Positions 1-9,603 of a stretch of DNA of 64,000 nt are shown piece after piece. The position numbers and the translations under genes are program-made. The stretch is from Achromobacter ruhlandii. Lineage in GTDB: Bacteria > Pseudomonadota > Gammaproteobacteria > Burkholderiales > Burkholderiaceae_B. Under the pieces are notes generated by a model. That model was not told where the DNA came from and did not search any database. It worked only from the letters and a program-made list of their open reading frames with translations. Within the stretch, counting starts at the first letter, position 1. Every line of letters begins with the position of its first letter. The DNA is taken from assembly GCF_902859695.1 (NCBI RefSeq), contig NZ_CADIJL010000007.1:124001-188000 (forward strand), given 5' to 3'.

Positions 1-821
1 GGCTGCACATTTCGCAGCCGCCGCTGAGCCTGCAGATCGCCCAGCTCGAGCGCGAGCTGGAGGTCAGGCTGTTCGACCGCACCAACCGGCGGGTGACGCT
101 GACCGAGGCCGGCGCCGCGTTCCTGAACGACGTGCGCGCCACGCTCGCGGGCCTGAAGGACGCCACGGTGCGGGCGCGCGCCGTCGACCAGGGCAGGGCG
201 GGGCGGGTCGAGATTGGCCTGTCCGGCTCGCACTTCCTGGGGCCGGTGCCGGCGCTGATCGCGCGCCATGCGCAGACCCACCCGCAGGTGTCGGTGCTGC
301 TCAATGAAATGAATCCCGCCGCGCAGTTGGACGCGGTGCGCGGCCACCGGATCGACGTCAGCATCTCGCGCACCGCCGTGGACGACGACGAACTGCAATC
401 GCTGGCGCTGTGGCCCGATCCGGTGGTCGCTGCCCTGCCGCCCGGGCACCGTCTGGCCGGGCGCAAGCGCCTGGCGCTGGCCGACCTCAGGCAGGACGCG
501 TTCGTGATGCTGCGCACCGAGACCTCGGCCTTCGCCCGCGAGCTGGCCGATACCTGCGCCCGCGCCGGCCTGGCGCAGTCGGTGGCGCAGCGCGTGGCCG
601 AAGTGCCGGCGCAGCTGGCGCTGGTGGCGGCCGGGCTGGGCGTGGCCCTGGTGCCGGCCTCGGCGTGCGGCCATTTCGGCGCGCGCATCGCGGTGTGCGC
701 GCTGCCGGCCGCGGTCGGCAGCGGCACGGTCTACGCAGTCACGCGGCGCGACGACGGCAACCGCGCGCTGCAGGCGTTCCTGCGCACGGCGGCGCAGATC
801 GCGGCGCGCCCGCCGCGCTGA
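1..821 (+). CDS. LysR-family transcriptional regulator, 5'-truncated by window edge
   Basis: The reading frame is open from base 3 and begins inside the N-terminal winged helix-turn-helix: SQPPLSLQIAQLERELEVRLF followed by DRTNRRVTLTEAG is the recognition-helix and wing signature of LysR proteins. The remaining ~230 residues form the two-lobed LysR effector-binding domain. Only about the first 30 residues are missing, so the true start lies outside the window. It points the same way as the Bug receptor and CoA-transferase genes that follow 123 bases later and is a plausible regulator of them, although LysR activators are more often divergent from their targets. The ligand cannot be read from the sequence; an organic or aromatic acid is an inference from context. 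Confidence 0.93.
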   Translation, partial: LHISQPPLSLQIAQLERELEVRLFDRTNRRVTLTEAGAAFLNDVRATLAGLKDATVRARAVDQGRAGRVEIGLSGSHFLGPVPALIARHAQTHPQVSVLLNEMNPAAQLDAVRGHRIDVSISRTAVDDDELQSLALWPDPVVAALPPGHRLAGRKRLALADLRQDAFVMLRTETSAFARELADTCARAGLAQSVAQRVAEVPAQLALVAAGLGVALVPASACGHFGARIAVCALPAAVGSGTVYAVTRRDDGNRALQAFLRTAAQIAARPPR

Positions 822-944
822 GACGCGCGCTCTTTTGCGCAGGCGAAGCCGCTCCTCCAGATTCCGGAATAGGCATTTCGCGGCATCGCGGCCACACTTT
901 CCCGCACAAGTTGATTCGCACCAGGATCGCGCAGGGAGACAAGC

Positions 945-1913
945 ATGCCGCACCCGCAACGCTGGCTGGCCGCCAGCGCGCTGTCGCTCGCCATGGCGGG
1001 CCCCGCCCTGGCGGCGTGGCCCGAACGGCCCATCACCCTCATCGTGCCGGCGTCGCCCGGCGGCACCACCGACATCGCGGCGCGCCTGATCGCCGACAAG
1101 CTGGCCGCGAAACTCGGCCAGCAGGTCATCGTGGAGAACCGCGCCGGCGCCGCCGGCATCATCGGCGCGCAGACTCTGGCGCGCGCCAAGCCTGACGGCT
1201 ACACGGTGCTGATGGGCAACATCGGCCCCAACGCCATCAACTACGCGCTCTACAAGACGCTGCCCTACAAGCCGGCCGACTTCGCGCCGGTGACGCTGGT
1301 GATTTCCGTGCCCAACGTGCTGGTGGTCAACGAGGCCTCGCCCGCGCGCAGCGTGGCCGACCTGCTGGCGCTGGCTCGCAAGGACCCGGGCAAGGTGTCG
1401 TTCGGCAGTTCGGGCAGCGGCCAGTCGCCGCACCTGTCGGCCGAGCTGTTCAAGCAGCGCGCCGGCATCGGCGGCACGCACGTGCCCTACAAGGGCGCGG
1501 GCCCGGCGGTGGCGGCGCTGCTGGGCCAGCAGTTCACCTTCATGATCGACAACCTGCCCAGCTCCATGCCCTACATCCAGTCGGGCAAGCTGCGCGCGCT
1601 GGCCGTCACCAGCGCGCGGCGCCTGGCGGAACTGCCCGACGTGCCGACGATGGCCGAGGCCGGCGTGCCCGACATGGTGGTCACCGCCTGGTTCGGCCTG
1701 GTGGCGCCGGCCGGCACCCCTGGCACCGTCGTCGACACGCTTTATGCCGCCACCCGCGACGTGGTGCGCAGCCCCGACATCGCCGAGCGCTTTCGCGCCA
1801 TGGGCGGGCAGGCCGGCGGCAACACGCCAGCCGAGTTCGCCGCCTTCATCGACCAGGAACGCACGCGCTGGAAACAGATCGTGGACGCCGCGGGCATCGC
1901 GCAGGAGCAATAA
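945..1913 (+). CDS. Bug-family (TctC-type) extracytoplasmic solute receptor
   Basis: A 322-residue periplasmic binding protein with an N-terminal signal peptide (hydrophobic core around residues 8-22, cleavage near ALA-AWPERP). The family signature follows at once: WPERPITLIVPASPGGTTD, then LAxKLGQQVIVENRAGAAG and the GYTVLMGN stretch. Bug proteins bind carboxylates such as citrate, nicotinate or aromatic acids. Here, as in many Bordetella-type genomes, no tctA/tctB membrane subunits are adjacent, so it is an orphan receptor that would need a membrane partner from elsewhere. The start is supported by AGGGAG eight bases upstream. The stop codon is immediately followed by the GTG of the next gene, so the two are co-transcribed and the ligand is probably the CoA-transferase substrate or its precursor. 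Confidence 0.93.
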   Translation: MPHPQRWLAASALSLAMAGPALAAWPERPITLIVPASPGGTTDIAARLIADKLAAKLGQQVIVENRAGAAGIIGAQTLARAKPDGYTVLMGNIGPNAINYALYKTLPYKPADFAPVTLVISVPNVLVVNEASPARSVADLLALARKDPGKVSFGSSGSGQSPHLSAELFKQRAGIGGTHVPYKGAGPAVAALLGQQFTFMIDNLPSSMPYIQSGKLRALAVTSARRLAELPDVPTMAEAGVPDMVVTAWFGLVAPAGTPGTVVDTLYAATRDVVRSPDIAERFRAMGGQAGGNTPAEFAAFIDQERTRWKQIVDAAGIAQEQ

Positions 1914-2579
1914 GTGATCGACAAGATTCAGGCTTGCATGAGGGACGCCGTGGCCGTCATTCCCGACGGCGCCAGCGTGCTGGTGGGCGGCTTCGGCGAG
2001 GCCGGCGTGCCGTACGAACTGCTGCACTGCCTGGCCGAGCTGGGCCGGCGCGACCTGACTCTCATCGCCAACAACGCCGGCACCCATGATCGCGGCATCG
2101 CCGCGCTGCTCAACCGGCGGCAGGTGCGCAAGATCATCTGCTCGCATCCGCGCCCGCCCAATTCCGAGGCCTTCGCCCGCGCCTTCCACGCCGGCGAGGT
2201 GGAACTGGAATGCGTGCCGCAAGGCACCCTGGCCGAGCGCCTGCGCGCGGCCGGCGCCGGCCTGGGGCCGTTCTACACGCCCACCGGCTACGGCACCGAG
2301 CTGGCGCAGGGCCGCCGCCAGGAAGTGATCGACGGCGTAGGCTACGTGCTGGAGCAGCCGCTGCGCGGCGACTACGCGCTGATCCGCGCGCACCAGGGCG
2401 ATCGCTGGGGCAACCTGATGTACCGCCACGCCGCGCGCAATTTCAATCCCGTGATGTGCATGGCCGCCGGCCACGCCATCGCCCAGGTCGACGAGGTCGT
2501 GCCGCTGGGCGCCTTCACGCCCGAGCACGTCATGACGCCCGGCCTGTTCGTGAAAACCGTGGTGCGGGTGGAGACCTGA
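1914..2579 (+). CDS. 3-oxoacid/3-oxoadipate CoA-transferase, subunit A
   Basis: A 221-residue family I CoA-transferase alpha subunit. The CoA-binding glycine signature GGFGEAGVP lies at residues 25-33, followed by the conserved LTLIANNAGTHDRGIAALL block. Length matches PcaI/ScoA/AtoD subunits. It starts at a GTG abutting the previous stop, with AGGAG inside the end of the receptor gene as ribosome-binding site, so it is translationally coupled. With subunit B it would move CoA from succinyl-CoA or acetyl-CoA onto a 3-oxoacid. Whether the substrate is 3-oxoadipate, acetoacetate or another acid cannot be decided from the sequence, because no pca or other pathway genes lie beside it. Confidence 0.93.
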   Translation: MIDKIQACMRDAVAVIPDGASVLVGGFGEAGVPYELLHCLAELGRRDLTLIANNAGTHDRGIAALLNRRQVRKIICSHPRPPNSEAFARAFHAGEVELECVPQGTLAERLRAAGAGLGPFYTPTGYGTELAQGRRQEVIDGVGYVLEQPLRGDYALIRAHQGDRWGNLMYRHAARNFNPVMCMAAGHAIAQVDEVVPLGAFTPEHVMTPGLFVKTVVRVET

Positions 2580-2580
2580 C

Positions 2581-3285
<705 letters not shown>

Positions 3286-3416
3286 GACAAGCCGTCCATG
3301 TCTCGATCGTGGCGGCCATCGCCGGGGCGTTGCCGCATCGTTCCTCCGCGCAGCGTGTTGTCGCGTTGGATGCCGCCAGCATTCCCCGCCCTAGCCGAGC
3401 CATTCCGGAGTCCACC

Positions 3417-4409
3417 ATGCACCGTCCTGTCCTTGCCGTCCTGGCAACTGCCAGCCTGTTGTTCGCCGCGTCGACCACCGTGCACGCACAACCGGCGGAT
3501 GCCGCACCTCCCGGCGCCTACCCCGACAAGCCCATCACGCTGCTGATCCCGTACCCGCCCGGCGGCAGCGCCGACATGCTGGCCCGCCCGCTCGGCGCGG
3601 CCCTGCAGAAGAAGTGGAACCAGCCGGTGGTGCTGGAATACAAGCCCGGCGCCGGCGGCGCCATCGCCTCGTCGCAGCTGGCGCGTGCCAAGCCCGATGG
3701 CTATACCCTGCTGATGGTGCTGGCCGCCCACGCCATCAACCCCAGCCTCTACCCCTCGCTGCCCTACGACACCCGCAGCGATTTTGCCCCAGTCTCGCTG
3801 GTCGCGACCCTGCCCATGCTGGTCTCGGCCCCGCTGTCCACCCCCGCCAATAGCATCCCGGAACTCATCGCCTACGCCAGACAGCATCCCGGCAAGCTCA
3901 GCTTCGCCTCCGCCGGCAACGGCAACACCAGCCACCTGGCCGCCGAGATCTTCAAGCACCGCACCGGCGCCGACATGCTGCACGTCCCCTACAAAGGCAG
4001 CGGCCCCGCCGTCGTCGCCCTGCTGGGCGGCGAGGTCTCCCTGATGTTCGACAGCATCTCCACCTCGCTCCCCCAAGTGCAGTCCGGCAAGCTCAAGGCC
4101 CTGGCCGTCACCGGCGAACATCGCTCCCCCCTGCTGCCCAACGTCCCCACCGTCGCCGAAGCCGTCCCCGGCTTCGTCATCAACGGCTGGTACGGCATCC
4201 TGGCCCCCGCCAACACGCCACCCGCCATCCTCGACACCCTCAGCACCGCCATCGCCGCCGCCATCAACACTCCCGACCTGAAGGCCCAACTGAACAGCTA
4301 CGGCTACGAAACCGTAGGCTCCACCCCCGCCGCCTTCGCCGACCACATCAACAAGGAACTCGACACCTGGAAACAAGCCGTCGAAGTCTCCGGCGCGAAG
4401 TTGAACTGA
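3417..4409 (+). CDS. Bug-family (TctC-type) extracytoplasmic solute receptor
   Basis: A second Bug receptor, 330 residues from the ATG chosen here. This start gives a clean signal peptide (MHRPVLAVLATASLLFAAS, cleavage near VHA-QPAD) and has CCGGAG just upstream. An earlier in-frame start would put 36 unlikely residues in front of it. The mature protein opens with YPDKPITLLIPYPPGGSAD and keeps the KPDGYTLLM and HVPYKGSGPAVVALLGGEV blocks. It is only distantly similar to the first receptor, so it is not a recent duplicate. It follows the CoA-transferase genes after a 131-base gap and ends in a convergent gap facing the M61 peptidase. Confidence 0.93.
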   Translation: MHRPVLAVLATASLLFAASTTVHAQPADAAPPGAYPDKPITLLIPYPPGGSADMLARPLGAALQKKWNQPVVLEYKPGAGGAIASSQLARAKPDGYTLLMVLAAHAINPSLYPSLPYDTRSDFAPVSLVATLPMLVSAPLSTPANSIPELIAYARQHPGKLSFASAGNGNTSHLAAEIFKHRTGADMLHVPYKGSGPAVVALLGGEVSLMFDSISTSLPQVQSGKLKALAVTGEHRSPLLPNVPTVAEAVPGFVINGWYGILAPANTPPAILDTLSTAIAAAINTPDLKAQLNSYGYETVGSTPAAFADHINKELDTWKQAVEVSGAKLN

Positions 4410-4753
4410 CCCGGCAGGGCGCTTCGCGCCCACCGTGTGCAACCGGAAAAAGTCACTGTAGGCGCAAGCGAGACAGCCCCCCAAAGCCCCACATACCCGA
4501 GAAAACGCTCGCGCAAGACGCAAATCCCCGCATACGCGACAGCGCCCTCATCGCGACGCAAGACACAACGTAAGCCGCAAAAGGCCGCCCGCGCGGCCGC
4601 TTTGCGGCGGGCCCCGCAAGACCCTCCCCACCCCACACCTAGACGGCAAAAAAAGCCAAGCAAACAGCCTGCCCCGCCACACGCGCCTAAAGAACCCCAC
4701 CGCCCCAATGCAACAAGGGCCTTCCAATCAAGAAGAAGGCCCTAAAAAAATAC
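4410..4753. other. Convergent intergenic gap holding a solitary NEST repeat and a weak terminator-like hairpin
   Basis: No gene is supported. The gap holds the nested-hairpin repeat described separately and, nearer the peptidase gene, an 8-bp stem (4716-4723 with 4736-4743, AGGGCCTT/AAGGCCCT). Read on the minus strand the stem is followed by TTGTTG, so it may be a weak terminator for the M61 gene. An A-run, not a T-run, follows it on the plus strand. Confidence 0.6.
4537..4679 (+). repeat. NEST element, copy 1 (solitary nested-hairpin intergenic repeat)
   Basis: This is one of four copies of a nested hairpin in the window. The outer stem GCCGCAAA (4574-4581) pairs with TTTGCGGC (4601-4608). 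The inner stem GGCCGC (4583-4588) pairs with GCGGCC (4593-4598) around the loop CCGC. GGGCCCCGCA follows, as in copies 3 and 4. The upstream block CGACAGCGCC and the downstream block GCCAAGCA are also shared with other copies. Unlike the other three it has no PAL palindrome beside it. However, CTAAAGAACCC at 4687-4697 matches the bases just outside the right arm of the PAL copy at 50702-50712. Confidence 0.85.
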
Positions 4754-6529
4754 TCACCCAACCGACAACACACAATCCAGCGCCTCAGGCCCATTCAAAC
4801 GAACCTGAAACACCCGCAACTCATCCCGCCTGAACACATGCACGCTCACGCGATCCCCCACCCGATACTGCCCCAGCAACACTTCGACGCCCGCGGCCCC
4901 TTCGACCTTCAAGCCATCGATCGCCACCAGCACATCCCCGGCCGACAGCCCGCCCCTGTGCCCGGCGCCGCCCTCCAGCACCGTCGCCAGCACCAGTGAA
5001 TCTCCCTGCTTGCGCGTGCGCACATCCAGCGAAGGAATATTGACCGAGGCTTTCCATTGCAGCTTGATGCCTTGAGCGGCCAGCAGCTCGGCCAGCGGCA
5101 CATCCGCCGTCCCATGCGCATGCCGCGCGATGAAGCGCCGCGCATCCACCCCGGTCGCCTCCTTGATCAGCGCCGGCAGCCCGTCTTCCGGCAGCCCCTG
5201 CGCCTTGCCGCGATAGAAGTCGCGCCCGTACCGCTGCCACAGCAGGCGCATCACATCATCCAGCGAATGCGCGCCCGCAGACTCCTGGCGGATCAGCAGA
5301 TCCAGCCCCAGCGCCACCAGCGCGCCCTTGGTGTAATAACTCACCAGCGCATTGGGCGAATTCTCGTCCTGCTTGTAATAGCGCGTCCACGCGTCGAACG
5401 AACTTTCCGCCACCGACTGCTTGTGCCGCCCCGGCGTGCGCGCCACGCTGGTGATGGTCTTGGCCAGCAGGCGCAGGTAATCGTTCTGCGTGATGACGTT
5501 GGAGCGCAGCAGCAGCAGATCGTCGTAGTAGGACGTGAACCCCTCGAACACCCACAACAGCCGCGTCAGGTCCGGCTGCGCCAGGTCGTAGGGAACGAAC
5601 GCCTGCGGCTTGATGCGCTTGACGTTCCAGGTGTGGAAATACTCGTGGCTGACCAACCCAAGAAAGCCGCGATAGCCTTCGCCCTGGCCCTGCTGGCCCA
5701 GCACCGGCAGGTCCTTGCGCGCCGTCATCAGCGCCGTGCTGGCGCGGTGCTCCAGGCCGCCGTAGCCGTCGCCCGTCACCATGGTCATGAAGACATAGCG
5801 ATCGCTGCTGTCCAGGAAGGGCGCGCGCTTGCCGCGCGGTTCGAAAAAGGCGATCTGGGTTTCGCAGATCCTGCGCACGTCGTCGGTGATGCGGGCCAGG
5901 TCCAGGTTGGGCGCCACGCCCGTGAACACCAGTTCGTGCTCGGCGCCATGCGCCGTGAAGCTCGCCACCTGCGGCGTGCCCATTTCAACGGGATGATCGA
6001 TCAGCGCGTCGTAGTCCGGCGCCAGGTACAGGCCGAAGCCGTGGCGGCGCGCCGCGCCCTTGTGGCCGCGGGCCTCGGGCAGGCTGGTGTAGACCTTCCA
6101 GCCGTCGATGCCGCGCGGCGGCGCCAGGTCCACCAGGCAGGGCAGGTGGTCCTGCCCATGCACGCGCAGGAACACGCTGGTGCCGTTGAAGAAACCGTGC
6201 GTTTCGTCCAGGTGCGCGCCGCGCACCGACAGGTCCCAGGCGTAAACCGTGTACTCGACCCGCAGCGGGCCGTCGCAGGGCGCGGCCTGCCAGGTGTGGT
6301 TGTCTATTTTGTCGACAGCCACGCGGCGGTTGCCGCAATGGGCCGTCAGCGACTCGATTTGGCGCGAAAAATCGCGGATCAGGTAGCTGCCCGGAATCCA
6401 GGCCGGCAGCGACAGGCGCTGGCCGTCCGGCGAGGGCGCCTGGATGGTTAGGGTTATCCGGTAGCGGTGCCCCGCGGGGTCGTGGGGCGCGAGGCGGTAA
6501 AGTATGGGGAAAGCATCGGTTTTTTCCAT
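4754..6529 (-). CDS. M61-family glycyl aminopeptidase with C-terminal PDZ domain
   Basis: A 591-residue M61 metallopeptidase. The zinc motif HEYFH occurs in [17 protein letters not shown], with the third ligand in the following [10 protein letters not shown] helix. An N-terminal beta-rich domain precedes it (residues ~10-170), and a PDZ domain occupies roughly the last 95 residues ([20 protein letters not shown]). No convincing signal peptide is visible, so a cytoplasmic location is likely. Family members remove N-terminal glycine or other small residues from peptides. The start is the ATG 39 bases from the divergent enoyl-CoA hydratase, so the two promoters must overlap. Confidence 0.93.
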   Translation of the reverse strand: MEKTDAFPILYRLAPHDPAGHRYRITLTIQAPSPDGQRLSLPAWIPGSYLIRDFSRQIESLTAHCGNRRVAVDKIDNHTWQAAPCDGPLRVEYTVYAWDLSVRGAHLDETHGFFNGTSVFLRVHGQDHLPCLVDLAPPRGIDGWKVYTSLPEARGHKGAARRHGFGLYLAPDYDALIDHPVEMGTPQVASFTAHGAEHELVFTGVAPNLDLARITDDVRRICETQIAFFEPRGKRAPFLDSSDRYVFMTMVTGDGYGGLEHRASTALMTARKDLPVLGQQGQGEGYRGFLGLVSHEYFHTWNVKRIKPQAFVPYDLAQPDLTRLLWVFEGFTSYYDDLLLLRSNVITQNDYLRLLAKTITSVARTPGRHKQSVAESSFDAWTRYYKQDENSPNALVSYYTKGALVALGLDLLIRQESAGAHSLDDVMRLLWQRYGRDFYRGKAQGLPEDGLPALIKEATGVDARRFIARHAHGTADVPLAELLAAQGIKLQWKASVNIPSLDVRTRKQGDSLVLATVLEGGAGHRGGLSAGDVLVAIDGLKVEGAAGVEVLLGQYRVGDRVSVHVFRRDELRVFQVRLNGPEALDCVLSVG

Positions 6530-6568
6530 GCGTATATCTTATTTCATCCCATCCTCTGGAGACAGGTA

Positions 6569-7345
6569 ATGAGCGAGTCGTTTGTGCTGGTCGAAACCCG
6601 CGGCCGCGTCGGTCTGCTGACGCTGAACCGCCCCAAGGCGCTCAACGCGCTCAACGATCAACTGATGAACGAACTCGGGGCGGCGCTGCTGGCTTTCGAG
6701 GCGGATGCGGACATCGGCGCGGTCGTCATCACCGGCAGCGAAAAGGCCTTTGCCGCGGGCGCCGACATCGGCGCCATGAAAGACTGGTCGTACATGGATG
6801 TGTACGGCAGCGAATACATCACCCGCAACTGGGAAACCCTCAAGCGCATCCGCAAGCCCGTGATCGCCGCGGTCGCCGGCTACGCGCTCGGCGGCGGCTG
6901 CGAACTGGCCATGATGTGCGACATCATCATCGCCGCCGACACGGCCAAGTTCGGCCAGCCCGAGATCAAGCTAGGCGTCATTCCCGGCGCCGGCGGCACC
7001 CAGCGCCTGCCGCGTGCGGTGGGCAAGGCCAAGGCCATGGACATGGCCCTGACCGCCCGCATGATGGGCGCCGAGGAAGCCGAGCGCGCCGGCCTGGTGT
7101 CGCGCGTGGTGCCGGCCGACAAACTGATGGACGAAGCCCTGGAGGCCGCCACCGTGGTCGCGTCGATGTCGCTGCCCTCGGTCATGATGGCCAAGGAATG
7201 CGTCAACCGCGCCTTCGAAGGTTCGCTCAACGAAGGCCTGCTGTTCGAGCGCCGCGTCTTCCATTCGCTGTTCGCCACCGAGGACCAGAAGGAAGGCATG
7301 GCCGCCTTCACCGAAAAGCGCAAACCGGACTTCAAACACCGTTAA
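6569..7345 (+). CDS. Enoyl-CoA hydratase (crotonase family)
   Basis: A 258-residue crotonase. Both catalytic glutamates are present: Glu112 in [15 protein letters not shown] and Glu132 in [20 protein letters not shown]. The oxyanion-hole segment is [10 protein letters not shown]. It hydrates trans-2-enoyl-CoA to (S)-3-hydroxyacyl-CoA, as in beta-oxidation or phenylacetate and branched-chain amino acid breakdown. The ATG was chosen because GGAGACAGG precedes it and the following sequence ([12 protein letters not shown]) is the normal family N-terminus; the open frame extends 34 residues further upstream without support. The gene is single, with a terminator about 80 bases downstream. Confidence 0.95.
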   Translation: MSESFVLVETRGRVGLLTLNRPKALNALNDQLMNELGAALLAFEADADIGAVVITGSEKAFAAGADIGAMKDWSYMDVYGSEYITRNWETLKRIRKPVIAAVAGYALGGGCELAMMCDIIIAADTAKFGQPEIKLGVIPGAGGTQRLPRAVGKAKAMDMALTARMMGAEEAERAGLVSRVVPADKLMDEALEAATVVASMSLPSVMMAKECVNRAFEGSLNEGLLFERRVFHSLFATEDQKEGMAAFTEKRKPDFKHR

Positions 7346-7426
7346 GCCTTGTTACGCCGTCCCGATCCCGCTCGGGCCGGCTATCGCGGGTGCGAGGACC
7401 CTGGCGTCCGGCCCTGTTTTCCCGTG

Positions 7427-7450
7427 CGCGCCCTTACCGGGCGCGTTTTT
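7427..7450 (+). terminator. Rho-independent terminator after the enoyl-CoA hydratase gene
   Basis: The stem CGCGCCC (7427-7433) pairs with GGGCGCG (7439-7445) around TTACC and is followed directly by TTTTT. Confidence 0.88.
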
Positions 7451-7638
7451 CATGCCTGCGCGATCGGGTTGGCGCGTTGCGCCTTGAAACTTTTGGACAG
7501 CACCTTGTTGCAGTGATCGGCCCTATCCTGAAAAGGCGTCACTCTGAAAACGAGATGTCGCGCCAGAGAGGCTTGCCCGAACTGGTAAGCCCCAAGCGCG
7601 GCGGCTCGTCTGCAAACAATAGCAACAAGGAGCCTTGC

Positions 7639-9195
7639 ATGCGTACTTCCCCCTTCAATCGCCGGTGGTCCGCCGCCGTGCTCGCGGGCGCCCTCAGCGC
7701 CTGCTTCATGACCGCTACGCAAGCCCAATCGCCGCAGCCGACGCTGCGGCTGGTATCGGAAACGCCGTATCCCGCCGCCAACGCGCCCGCGCCGCAGATG
7801 AGCGCGCAGGAGCTGCGCGAGATCGCCATCGATGCCTACGTCTACGCCTATCCGATGGTGCTGATGGAGCTGGCGCGCCGCAAGGCCACAGCGGTGCAGT
7901 CGCCGCTGGACGGCAAGGCGCCGGTCAACCAGTTCGGCCACAAGGCCGCGTTCCCCGATCCGCGCGCGGCTGACACGCCGTGGCCCAGCGCCGACGCGCT
8001 GTATTCGAGCCTGTGGTTCGACGTGTCGCGCGCGCCGCTGATCGTGCGGCTGCCCGATACCGGCAAGCGCTACACCGTGCTGTCGGCGCTGGACATGTGG
8101 AGCGATGTGTTCGCCTCGCGCGGCACGCGCACCAATGGCCCCGGCGCCCAGTCGTTCGCCATCGTCGGCCCCAACTGGCAGGGCGCGCTGCCGCCGGGCA
8201 TGGACGTGATCCACAGCCCGACCTCGACCGGCTGGCTGATCGGCTGGACCCAGACCGGCGGTCCGCAGGATTACGCCGCGGTCAACCAGCTCCAGGCCAA
8301 CATGACGGCCAGCCCGATGGTGGCGCCGGTGGCGCCGGTCCCCGGCCGTCATCGCGGCGCCAGCGGCGCCACGCCCTATCCGCAGACCGGCCCGGGCGTG
8401 GGGTCGGCGCCGATCGGCAGCGACGTGCCGATGCCGATGCCCGTGACGGTGCCCGATGGCACCCCGGCCGAGCAGGCCGCGAGCATGGACGCCGCGTCAT
8501 TCTTCACGCTGTTCTTCGACGTGCTGCGCAACAATCCGCCGCACGCCAACGACACGCCGATGCTGGACCGCATGCGCCGCATCGGCCTGGATGGCCGCCA
8601 GCCGTTCTCGTATGGCCGCCTCAGCCCCACCGTGCAGCAGGCCCTGGCCGACGCGCAGCCGCTGGCCGGCCGCCGCATCGCCGACGGCGTGTCGCGCCTG
8701 GCCACGCCGATCAACGGCTGGAACACCGTGCTCACCGGCATCGGCACCTACGGCACCGACTACACCCGCCGCGCCGCCATCGCCTACGCCGGCCTGGGCG
8801 CGCCGACGCCGGAAGACGTGCTTTATCCGGTCACGGTCGCCGACAGCAAGGGCCGCGCGCTCAACTCGAACGAAGACTATGTGCTGCACTTCGAGAAGGG
8901 CCAATTGCCGCCGGCCAATGCCTTCTGGTCGCTGCATGTCTATAACGACAAGCACGCCTTCCCCGACAATCCCGCCAACCGCTACGCGCTGCGCAGCACC
9001 GACGGCCTGAAGTACAACGCCGACGGCTCGCTGGACATCTACATCCAGCGCCGCGATCCGGGCGAGCGCAAGCGCTCCAACTGGCTGGCCACGCCGGCCG
9101 CCGACGGCCCGTTCCTGCTCAGCATGCGCCTGTACTGGCCACAGGACGTCGCGCTCGACGGGCTGTGGGCGCCGCCGCCGGTCAAGGAAGACTGA
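7639..9195 (+). CDS. Exported DUF1254/DUF1214 domain protein
   Basis: A 518-residue exported protein. The N-terminus is a signal peptide with two possible processing sites: a lipobox-like LSAC around residues 19-22, or a signal peptidase I site near TQA-QSPQ. A DUF1254 domain follows (DAYVYAYPMVLMELARRKAT, WFDVSRAPLIVRLPD, RYTVLSALDMWSDVFASRG). A C-terminal DUF1214 domain ends with FWSLHVYNDKHAFPDNPANRYALRS and LDIYIQRRDPG. Proteins of this architecture are common in environmental proteobacteria; no reaction is established that I can assign. The start has AAGGAG upstream, and the gene stands alone between two terminators. Confidence 0.9.
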   Translation: MRTSPFNRRWSAAVLAGALSACFMTATQAQSPQPTLRLVSETPYPAANAPAPQMSAQELREIAIDAYVYAYPMVLMELARRKATAVQSPLDGKAPVNQFGHKAAFPDPRAADTPWPSADALYSSLWFDVSRAPLIVRLPDTGKRYTVLSALDMWSDVFASRGTRTNGPGAQSFAIVGPNWQGALPPGMDVIHSPTSTGWLIGWTQTGGPQDYAAVNQLQANMTASPMVAPVAPVPGRHRGASGATPYPQTGPGVGSAPIGSDVPMPMPVTVPDGTPAEQAASMDAASFFTLFFDVLRNNPPHANDTPMLDRMRRIGLDGRQPFSYGRLSPTVQQALADAQPLAGRRIADGVSRLATPINGWNTVLTGIGTYGTDYTRRAAIAYAGLGAPTPEDVLYPVTVADSKGRALNSNEDYVLHFEKGQLPPANAFWSLHVYNDKHAFPDNPANRYALRSTDGLKYNADGSLDIYIQRRDPGERKRSNWLATPAADGPFLLSMRLYWPQDVALDGLWAPPPVKED

Positions 9196-9248
9196 CGCGC
9201 CGCGGCGCGGCCGGGGCGGGTGGGCGCCATCGGCCGGGCAGCACCCTG

Positions 9249-9276
9249 GCGGCTCCTTCGGGAGCCGCTTTTTTTT
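9249..9276 (+). terminator. Rho-independent terminator after the DUF1254 gene
   Basis: A perfect stem GCGGCTCC/GGAGCCGC with a TTCG tetraloop, followed by eight T residues. Confidence 0.93.
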
Positions 9277-9391
9277 GTTCCGGCCGTTCGCGCTTTGGCG
9301 CGGCGGCAGGCCGCATTCACGTCCCCAATTTCCGTCCCGACACGCCGTCCGGCAAGGCCTGTTGCCGCCTTACAAACCGCCGAAAGTTCAT

Positions 9392-9421
9392 TTGCTCGGG
9401 TAAAAAAAAACACGCTATACT
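9392..9421 (+). promoter_or_regulatory. Probable sigma-70 promoter of the ATP synthase operon
   Basis: TTGCTC (-35) and TATACT (-10) are separated by 18 bases containing a nine-A run. It is the best promoter-like match in the 408-base gap upstream of atpI and leaves an untranslated leader of about 175 bases. Confidence 0.7.
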
Positions 9422-9497
9422 CTGCGGGTTTGACGCTTGCGGGATAAGAACACAGGGCGATGATTTCGCCGGTTCTGACGGGGGCAAGGCGGGCCGG

Positions 9498-9545
9498 TTA
9501 GGCCAATTCCGTTTAGGCCAATTCGTACGGCCGGTTCGTACGGCC
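9498..9545 (+). repeat. Short tandem direct repeats in the atp leader
   Basis: TTAGGCCAATTC occurs at 9498-9509 and 9513-9524 (period 15). GTACGGCC follows at 9525-9532 and 9538-9545 (period 13). They sit between the promoter and atpI, inside the predicted untranslated leader. Function is unknown. Confidence 0.75.
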
Positions 9546-9603
9546 ACGGCCAGTGGCGGCTTTGGCATGACGGCATTGGTACGGCTTTAAGCGGGGAAGT
9601 TTG

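Noticed and set aside
4716..4750. Strong terminator for the Bug receptor gene
   Set aside because: On the plus strand the stem is followed by A residues, not T. At best it is a weak terminator for the opposite gene.
7450..8352. Minus-strand open frame opposite the DUF1254 gene
   Set aside because: Histidine/arginine-rich shadow of the kind seen opposite every GC-rich gene here, with no start signal and no recognisable domain.
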